DNA of 64,000 bases from Kitasatospora sp. NBC_01250 (GTDB lineage: Bacteria; Actinomycetota; Actinomycetes; Streptomycetales; Streptomycetaceae). The stretch spans positions 1,364,001 to 1,428,000 of the forward strand of contig NZ_CP108476.1 in the NCBI RefSeq assembly GCF_036226465.1, read 5' to 3'. Below are positions 8,492 through 13,867 of this stretch, piece after piece. Position numbers and translations under genes: made by a program. Each line of letters opens with the position of its first letter. Positions within the stretch are counted from its first letter, which is position 1. The notes beneath the pieces are model-generated. The model worked only from the letters and a program-made list of their open reading frames with translations. It did no database searches and had not been told where the DNA came from.

Positions 8492-9223
8492 GTGGCACAC
8501 GGGGCCCTGCGGACCGCCGTGCCGCTGCCCGGCGACCGGCACGGCCCGCTGCCACCGCTGCTGCTCGTGCTCACCGTGGTCAGCGGAATGATCGACGCGG
8601 TCAGCTATCTGACGCTGGGCCATGTCTTCGTCTCCAACATGACCGGCAACGTGGTCTTCCTCGGTTTCGCGCTGGCCGGTGCCCCCGGCTTCTCGCTGGC
8701 CGCCTCGCTGACGGCGGTGACCGCCTTCGCCTGCGGCGCCTTCCTCGGCGGCCGGCTGCTGGCGGGGCTGCCGCACCGAGGGCAGGTGCTGCTGCGCGGG
8801 ACGGCGGCCGAGACCCTGCTGCTGGCCGCCGTGGCGGTGCTCCTCGCGGCGGAGCCGGTGGTCACGCTCGGCCAGTCGAGCAGTTCCCGCTACCTCGCCA
8901 TCGCGGTGGCGGCCGTCGGGATGGGCATCCAGAACGCGACCGTGGCCGTGCTCGCCGTCCCCGACCTGACCACCACCGTGCTGACCCGGACCATCACCGG
9001 CATCTTCGCCGCCCCCGAGGACGCGGGACGCTGGGGCGAGCCGACCGGGCGGCGGCTGATCTCCGTGCTCACCCTGATCCTGGGCGCCGTGGCCGGCGCA
9101 CTGCTGGTGCTGCACGGCACCCAGCCCCTCTCGCTGGCGGTGCCGGCGGCACTGGCGGCGTCGGTCGTGGCGGCGGCGCTGCGCTCGGTCGGCTCGGGAG
9201 CCGGCTGGACCCGGCCCGCATGA
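8492..9223 (+). CDS. DUF1275 (YoaK-like) membrane protein (243 aa)
   Basis: Integral membrane protein with about six hydrophobic helices. SGMIDAVSYLTLGHVFVSNMTGNVVFLG is split by the family-typical residues MIDAVSYL and NMTGN, and MGIQNATVAVL and LTRTITGI follow later; these are the recurrent DUF1275 blocks. A transport role is suspected for the family but not proven. The start is uncertain: GTG at 8492 or GTG at 8519 both leave the first helix intact. Confidence 0.85.
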   Translation: MAHGALRTAVPLPGDRHGPLPPLLLVLTVVSGMIDAVSYLTLGHVFVSNMTGNVVFLGFALAGAPGFSLAASLTAVTAFACGAFLGGRLLAGLPHRGQVLLRGTAAETLLLAAVAVLLAAEPVVTLGQSSSSRYLAIAVAAVGMGIQNATVAVLAVPDLTTTVLTRTITGIFAAPEDAGRWGEPTGRRLISVLTLILGAVAGALLVLHGTQPLSLAVPAALAASVVAAALRSVGSGAGWTRPA

Positions 9224-9270
9224 AGTATTCCCGCCGGGCAGGTGGCCAATGTCACGCTCCGCCACCCCAC

Positions 9271-9288
9271 ACCTACGGTGGCGTAGGT
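9271..9288. promoter_or_regulatory. Perfect inverted repeat, candidate TetR-type operator
   Basis: ACCTACG-GTGG-CGTAGGT is a perfect 7-bp inverted repeat with a 4-base spacer. It sits 29 bases upstream of the SGNH hydrolase start, where a repressor would block its promoter. The shape and sequence are like operators of lipid-related TetR repressors in actinomycetes, but I cannot name the protein. Confidence 0.6.
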
Positions 9289-9316
9289 CACTTGAGACAG
9301 TGAAGTATCTGATCCC

Positions 9317-10099
9317 ATGGCTGACCATCTGGAGATCCTTGAGTTCAACTCCTACGTAGCCCTCGGCGACAGCTTCACCGAGGGCCTGAACGACCCGTCC
9401 CCCGACGGAACCTTCGCCGGCTGGGCCGACCGGCTGGCCTGGATGCTGGCGGCGGGGCGGCCCGAGGGCGAGTTCCGGTACGCGAACCTCGCGGTGCGCG
9501 GCCGGCTGCTCGACCAGATCGTCGCCGAGCAGGTGCCGCAGGTCCAGCGGATCCAGCCCGACCTGGTGACGTTCGTGGCCGGCGGCAACGACATCCTGCG
9601 CCCGGGCAGCGACCCGGACCTGGTCGCCGAGCGCTTCGAGGCGGCCGTCGTGCGGCTGCGCGAGTCCGCGGGCACGGTGCTGATCTCCACCGGTTTCGAC
9701 ACCCGGGGCATGACGGTGCTCAAGCACCTGCGCGGCAAGATCGCGACGTACAACGTGCACCTGCGGGCGATCGCGGACCGCAACGACTGCGCGGTGGCCG
9801 ACCTCTGGTCGCTGCGCACGCTGCAGAGCCGCCAGGCCTGGAGCGAGGACCGGCTGCACCTGTCCCCCGAGGGCCACCAGCGGGTGGCACTGCTCGCGGC
9901 CCGGGCGCTGGGCCTGGAAACGGCGGAGGACCCGGCCGCGCCGTGGCCCGCCGAGGAGTCGCACACCGCTGCCGAACAGCGCCGGGAGAACCTCCAGTGG
10001 GCGCGGGACTACCTGCTGCCCTGGGTCGGCCGGCGGCTGCGCGGCGAGTCCTCGGGCGACCACGTCGAGGCCAAGCGGCCCGACCTGCTGCCGCTGTGA
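9317..10099 (+). CDS. SGNH/GDSL hydrolase (260 aa)
   Basis: Probable esterase or lipase of the SGNH superfamily. Block I is VALGDSFTEG (nucleophile Ser), the block II glycine is in ANLAVRG, block III is VAGGNDI with the catalytic Asn, and block V is DRLHLSPEGH with the Asp-x-x-His pair. No signal peptide precedes the GDS block, so it is probably cytoplasmic. The ATG at 9317 follows the perfect inverted repeat at 9271-9288, suggesting control by a ligand-responsive repressor. A 17-bp terminator closes the single-gene unit. Confidence 0.93.
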   Translation: MADHLEILEFNSYVALGDSFTEGLNDPSPDGTFAGWADRLAWMLAAGRPEGEFRYANLAVRGRLLDQIVAEQVPQVQRIQPDLVTFVAGGNDILRPGSDPDLVAERFEAAVVRLRESAGTVLISTGFDTRGMTVLKHLRGKIATYNVHLRAIADRNDCAVADLWSLRTLQSRQAWSEDRLHLSPEGHQRVALLAARALGLETAEDPAAPWPAEESHTAAEQRRENLQWARDYLLPWVGRRLRGESSGDHVEAKRPDLLPL

Positions 10100-10105
10100 A
10101 CGACC

Positions 10106-10143
10106 GCGGCCCGGCTCCCGCCAGCCGGCGGGAGCCGGGCCGC
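10106..10143 (+). terminator. Hairpin terminator after SGNH hydrolase
   Basis: A perfect 17-bp stem (10106-10122 with 10127-10143) has a 4-nt loop starting seven bases after the stop codon. Confidence 0.9.
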
Positions 10144-10186
10144 TGCATGCGTACGGCTGCTCGTCCTGCTCGTAGTTGACGGTGGG

Positions 10187-10438
10187 TCAGCCGATCTGCC
10201 ACAGCGCGCCGTGGCTGCTGACGAGCTCCGCGGCGAGCACCGCCAGGTCGGCCGCGCCGAGGGCCAGGCCGAGCAGCGCGCGGCCACGCCGGTCGGTGCC
10301 GCGCACCAGCGCGAGCGAACCGAGGACCAGCGCGAGCGGCCCGAAGACGAGGTTGAAGAGCAGCAGGCCGATCAGACCGAGGACGAACGAGGCGACGGCC
10401 ATCCCGTCGGCCTCCCGGGTCAGGGTCCGGGCTTCCAT
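10187..10438 (-). CDS. Small DUF4190-like membrane protein (83 aa)
   Basis: Two or three membrane helices: MAVASFVLGLIGLLLFNLVFG, LALVLGSLALVRG and a C-terminal hydrophobic segment with LGLALGAADLAVLAAEL. The repeated Gly/Leu pattern and the short loop with Arg residues match DUF4190-type small membrane proteins. The ATG at 10438 is preceded by GGGGGAAA. It lies in the same direction as the tiny membrane gene at 10530, and both are divergent from the FabR-like regulator. Its role is unknown, though membrane-lipid homeostasis is possible given that neighbour. Confidence 0.65.
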   Translation of the reverse strand: MEARTLTREADGMAVASFVLGLIGLLLFNLVFGPLALVLGSLALVRGTDRRGRALLGLALGAADLAVLAAELVSSHGALWQIG

Positions 10439-10479
10439 GGGATTTCCCCCTTCTGGGACGAGCAGGGCTTGTTGGCGGC

Positions 10480-10506
10480 GGATCAGGTGGATCAGATGGA
10501 TCAGAT
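10480..10506. repeat. Three tandem 9-bp units
   Basis: GGATCAGGT, GGATCAGAT, GGATCAGAT run head to tail between two small genes on the minus strand. A slippage-prone microsatellite without visible function. Confidence 0.7.
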
Positions 10507-10529
10507 GGGTCCGGGCGGGGTCGGGCCGG

Positions 10530-10685
10530 TCAGCGGTGACGCAGCCGGCCGACGCCCTCACGGACGCCGAAGGCCAGCAGCCAGAGGCCGATGACCGCAC
10601 CGGCGAGCAGGAACTGCGGCATGGTGGTGTGCGCGGCGGCACCCAGCAGGACCCCCGCGGCGGCAAGCGCGAAAAAGAAGAACAT
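10530..10685 (-). CDS. Tiny membrane protein (51 aa)
   Basis: Starts MFFFFALAAAGVLLGAAA, then a second helix around FLLAGAVIGLWLLAFG and a short Arg-rich tail. Unrecognised. The ATG at 10685 has a weak AAGGG upstream. It is the first gene leftward from the large operator at 10752-10810, so it is a candidate target of the divergent FabR-like repressor. Confidence 0.55.
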   Translation of the reverse strand: MFFFFALAAAGVLLGAAAHTTMPQFLLAGAVIGLWLLAFGVREGVGRLRHR

Positions 10686-10751
10686 GAGGCGACCCTTCGG
10701 CTGGCAGGGGCGTGCGACCGGGGCTCCGGCCGACCGGTCGGCGATTTGAGC

Positions 10752-10810
10752 TAACAAGTGTTCGCCGACATCTCCACTCTACGCTGGCGCAGGTCGGCAA
10801 ACAGTTGTTT
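10752..10810. promoter_or_regulatory. Paired inverted operator between FabR-like gene and small membrane gene
   Basis: Arm TAACAAGTGTTCGCCGAC (10752-10769) has an inverted partner GTCGGCAAACAGTTGTTT (10793-10810); 15 of 18 positions pair. Each arm contains an ACAAGTGTTCG- or AACAGTTGTTTAC-like core close to the FabR and DesT boxes I remember (ACGTGTTCGC; AGTGAACG...). The right arm abuts the regulator's own start, so autorepression and control of the divergent gene are both likely. Confidence 0.65.
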
Positions 10811-10820
10811 ACTGAATGAC

Positions 10821-11459
10821 GTGAGTCACACCCCCGGAACCAGAGCCGCCCAGAAGGAGCAGAGCCGCCGCGCCCTGCTCGACGCCGGACTGCGGCTGCT
10901 GGAGCACCAGAACCTCAGTGGCCTCGGCGTTCGGGAGGTGACCCGGGAGGCCGGGCTCTCCCCCGCCGGCTTCTACCGCCACTTCCGCGACCTGGACGAG
11001 CTCGGCGTGATCCTGGTCACCGAGTCGCTGCAGAGCCTGCACCTGATGATCCGGACGATCCTGGCCGGACAGGGGGACGCCGAGCAGCTGATCGACGGAA
11101 CGATCGCGGTGGTCGCCCGGCACGTGCGCGAACACCGGGCCCACATCCGCTTCCTGGCCCGCGAGCGGCACGGCGGGGTGCAGCGGGTGCGCGAGGCCAT
11201 CGCGGCGGAGCTGGCGGCCTTCACCGACGAGACCGCCGCCGCACTCGGCACCCAGCCGCAGAGCGCCGGCTGGAGCGCCGCCGATCTGCGGATGCTCGCC
11301 GGGCTCTACGTCGAGCACCTGGTGGCCACCGCCGCCGCGTTTTTGGAGGCCCCCGCCGACTCCCCCGCCACCGAGCGCCGGATCGCCGCGCTCGCCCGCG
11401 ACCAGCTGCGGCTGATCAGCCTGGGCCGTCGGCACTGGCCGGTCGGCCCGGTCGGCTGA
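10821..11459 (+). CDS. TetR-family regulator, FabR/DesT-like (212 aa)
   Basis: The N-terminus (TRAAQKEQSRRALLDAGL), the recognition segment VREVTREAGLSPAGFYRHFR, and the next stretch DLDELGVILVTESLQ closely follow E. coli FabR as I remember it. FLARERHGGVQ and the C-terminal LRLISLGRRHW also have FabR counterparts. FabR and DesT sense the ratio of unsaturated to saturated acyl-CoA and repress membrane-lipid genes. I chose the GTG at 10821; an upstream in-frame ATG at 10758 would put the operator inside the gene. No fatty-acid desaturase is adjacent, so the regulon here is unclear. Confidence 0.85.
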   Translation: MSHTPGTRAAQKEQSRRALLDAGLRLLEHQNLSGLGVREVTREAGLSPAGFYRHFRDLDELGVILVTESLQSLHLMIRTILAGQGDAEQLIDGTIAVVARHVREHRAHIRFLARERHGGVQRVREAIAAELAAFTDETAAALGTQPQSAGWSAADLRMLAGLYVEHLVATAAAFLEAPADSPATERRIAALARDQLRLISLGRRHWPVGPVG

Positions 11460-11605
11460 CGCCCGGCGCCACCCCCTCCGGATGGGTGAGTCCGACTGTC
11501 GGGCAGTGTCCTCGCGCAGGTCAGCGCGTTGAACGCGACGTCGCACCAATGCCGGCGCCGCGGTGGTTTCGCGCCGCCGCCGGTCCTGTAGAGAGGACAT
11601 GACCC

Positions 11606-11950
11606 ATGCTCAAGAAGGCTCTGGCGAGCACCGGTATCGCCGTCGCGTCGCTGGCCGCGCTGGCCTCCCCGGCGATGGCCATCGGCAACGCCGACGGCTC
11701 GGCCGCCTCGATCTCGGGCGACGGGGGCACCAACAACGACGGCACCCACGGCAACCACAGCGCGGCGTACCACACCCTGGACAACACCAACCTCTGCCTG
11801 CCCGAGGTGCACCACGTGCAGGTCGGCATCCTGGTCCCGGTCCAGGTGGACGTGCCGATCGCCAACCAGCAGCAGCACCAGATCTGCAACGTGGGCCACA
11901 CCACCCAGGGCAACGGCGACGGCGCGCTGCTCTCGCACGCGATCGGCTGA
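11606..11950 (+). CDS. Rodlin-like secreted surface protein (114 aa)
   Basis: Has a signal peptide MLKKALASTGIAVASLAALA with cleavage after SPAMA, leaving a mature protein that starts IGNADG and is rich in Asn, Gly, Ser and His. It ends with a QHQIC...TTQGNGDGALLSHAI segment. This layout, with one Cys near the middle (NTNLC) and one near the end, matches rodlins (RdlA/RdlB), which assemble with chaplins into the rodlet layer of aerial hyphae. I rate the assignment as likely rather than certain because the core differs from the classical rodlins I remember. GAGAGGA precedes the ATG. No second rodlin gene is adjacent, whereas classical rodlins come as a divergent pair. Confidence 0.7.
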   Translation: MLKKALASTGIAVASLAALASPAMAIGNADGSAASISGDGGTNNDGTHGNHSAAYHTLDNTNLCLPEVHHVQVGILVPVQVDVPIANQQQHQICNVGHTTQGNGDGALLSHAIG

Positions 11951-11985
11951 GCAGCACCCTCCCCGCCGGCCACGGTCACCGGCCA

Positions 11986-12018
11986 GGCAGCCCCCACCGC
12001 CCGACGGTGGGGGCTGCC
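11986..12018 (+). terminator. Hairpin terminator after rodlin-like gene
   Basis: A perfect 14-bp stem (11986-11999 with 12005-12018) with a 5-nt loop. It separates the rodlin-like gene from the exopolysaccharide locus, so the latter needs its own promoter. Confidence 0.88.
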
Positions 12019-12068
12019 GACGTCTCACCCCACTCCGATCGTTGCACGCTGTTCACCTGCCACGTCAC

Positions 12069-12084
12069 AGTGGTCTATACCAAT
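12069..12084. promoter_or_regulatory. DasR-like operator (dre) upstream of GT2 synthase
   Basis: AGTGGTCTATACCAAT matches the DasR consensus ACTGGTCTAGACCAGT at 13 of 16 positions and keeps both TGGTCT and ACCA half-sites. It is 48 bases upstream of the synthase start, within the expected promoter. DasR is the GntR-family repressor of aminosugar uptake that is released by glucosamine-6-phosphate, so the site would tie the polysaccharide locus to GlcNAc supply. The site is seen; binding is inferred. Confidence 0.65.
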
Positions 12085-12131
12085 CGGCTACTGTGGACCC
12101 CGGAAGCTGTCGACACGGCTGTGGGGGCCAT

Positions 12132-13853
12132 ATGACTGTCCATCACCTTCCGGCGCCACCGAACGACCAGGAGCTGTACTGGTACTTCGGTCCGCAACGC
12201 CGGTGGGTCCTGCTCTGCACCTCTCTCGCCTTCGTTCTCACGGCGGCGACCATGCTCACCTTCGCCCTGCGCACACCCGCGCTCTGGGCCTTCCTCGCGG
12301 TGCTGGCGCTCAACGTGCTGGCGCTCGCGCTCTCCTCGCTCAACAGCCTGCGCCAGCGCCGGCTCACCCGGCAGTCGCACGAGGTGCTGGTGCGGGCCTG
12401 GCGACCGACCGAGGCGCCGAGCGTCGACCTGTACCTGCCCACCTGCGGCGAGCCGCTGGAGGTGCTGGCGAACGCCTACCGGGCCGTCCACCAGGTTTCC
12501 TGGCCGGGCGAGTTGACCGTCTGGGTGCTCGACGACGCGGACCGCACTGACGTCGCCGAGCTGGCCGCCGGGTTCGGCTACCGGTACGTGGTCCGCCCGG
12601 ACCGCGGCACGCTGAAGAAGGCAGGCAACCTGAACCACGCGCTGACCCTTGGTCAGGCCGAGTACATCGCCATCCTGGACGCCGACTTCGCCCCGCGCGC
12701 GGACTTCCTGCACCACCTGGTGCCGTACTTCGCCGATCCGGCGATCGGCATCGTGCAGAGCCCGCAGTGCTTCGACACCGACGCCTCGATGAGCTGGATC
12801 GAACGCGCCGCCGGCTCCGCCCAGGAGTGGTTCTTCCGCTGGATCCAGCCCTCCCGGGACGCCAGCGACGCGGCCATCTGCTGCGGCAGCAACGCCGTCT
12901 ACCGGCGCACCGCGATCGAGGCGGCCGGCGGCTTCGCCAAGCTCGACCACAGCGAGGACATGTACACCGGACTCGCGCTCTACGAACGGGGTTTCCGCAC
13001 CCTCTACGTGCCGGTGCTGCTCGCCAAGGGCACCTCGCCGGACAGCCTGTCCTCCTTCGTCAACCAGCAGTACCGCTGGGCGATGGGCAACCTGCACCTG
13101 CTCACCAGCCGCGACCTGAAGCGGATGCGCGCGCCCTGGCGGATGCGCCTGTGCTTCTACGAGGGCGTCGTGGGCTACCTGACGATGACGCTGAACCTCT
13201 TCGCCGCCCCGCTGCCGCCGCTGGTGATGATGTACTGCTACCCCGGGCAGATCCGGCCCTGGCACGTGCTGCCGCTGCTCGCCCCGCTCTGGCTCTGGCA
13301 CGTGCTGCTGCCCCGGGTCAGCCGCACCCGCTGGCGGGTGGAGGTGATCCGGGCCAATGTGCTGATGAGCGTGGCCGCCGGCGCCGCCGTCCTGCACACG
13401 CTGCGCGGGCGCAGCGCCGCCTGGGTGCCCACCGGCGCCGGCGCGACCAGGCCCGGCGGACTGGCCCGGCGGGTGGTGCTGGTCGCGCTCGGCTGGACGG
13501 CCTGCTCGATCCTGGCCGCCGCCGTCGGCCTCGCGCTGGACGTGGCCGGGCAGGGCTGGGGGCCCACCTGGGGCCTGGCCCTCTACCTCGTGGTGCAGTG
13601 CCAGATCGGCCTGCCGCTGATCCGCGACCTGGTGGCCCAACTGCGCACCACCCGGGCTCCGTCGGCCCGGCGCCGGCTGCCGCTGCTCGCCCGGATCGGC
13701 CGCCCGGGCCGCGCGGGCCGCACCGAGGGCGCCGCCGGCACCGCCGTGCTGCCCCGGCGCTGGCCGGAGGGCCTGGCCGTGACCGCCGCCCTCACCCTGA
13801 CCGCACTGCTCGCCTCCGGCTGGGTCAGCCCCATGCTGACCTGGCTCGGCTGA
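12132..13853 (+). CDS. Membrane glycosyltransferase family 2, cellulose/chitin-synthase-like (573 aa)
   Basis: Processive polysaccharide synthase. Two N-terminal helices (about residues 24-70) are followed by a cytoplasmic GT-A domain with D134/D135 (VLDDAD), D183-x-D185 (ILDADFAP), the catalytic E275-D276 (HSEDMYTG) and Q312-x-x-R315-W316 (QQYRW), the complete D, DxD, D, QxxRW set of BcsA-like synthases. Several C-terminal helices would form the polymer channel. No PilZ domain is seen, so direct c-di-GMP activation is unlikely. I chose the ATG at 12132 behind the DasR-like site. The next gene starts 14 bases after the stop and encodes an acyltransferase/glycanase fusion, so the two probably make and modify one beta-glycan. 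This is not the cslA-glxA pair: no copper oxidase is adjacent. Confidence 0.92.
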   Translation: MTVHHLPAPPNDQELYWYFGPQRRWVLLCTSLAFVLTAATMLTFALRTPALWAFLAVLALNVLALALSSLNSLRQRRLTRQSHEVLVRAWRPTEAPSVDLYLPTCGEPLEVLANAYRAVHQVSWPGELTVWVLDDADRTDVAELAAGFGYRYVVRPDRGTLKKAGNLNHALTLGQAEYIAILDADFAPRADFLHHLVPYFADPAIGIVQSPQCFDTDASMSWIERAAGSAQEWFFRWIQPSRDASDAAICCGSNAVYRRTAIEAAGGFAKLDHSEDMYTGLALYERGFRTLYVPVLLAKGTSPDSLSSFVNQQYRWAMGNLHLLTSRDLKRMRAPWRMRLCFYEGVVGYLTMTLNLFAAPLPPLVMMYCYPGQIRPWHVLPLLAPLWLWHVLLPRVSRTRWRVEVIRANVLMSVAAGAAVLHTLRGRSAAWVPTGAGATRPGGLARRVVLVALGWTACSILAAAVGLALDVAGQGWGPTWGLALYLVVQCQIGLPLIRDLVAQLRTTRAPSARRRLPLLARIGRPGRAGRTEGAAGTAVLPRRWPEGLAVTAALTLTALLASGWVSPMLTWLG

Positions 13854-13867
13854 AGGAACGTGCCACT

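Noticed and set aside
12042..12131. Upstream extension of the GT2 gene to 12042
   Set aside because: It would translate the DasR-like operator and promoter; the ATG at 12132 is better placed.
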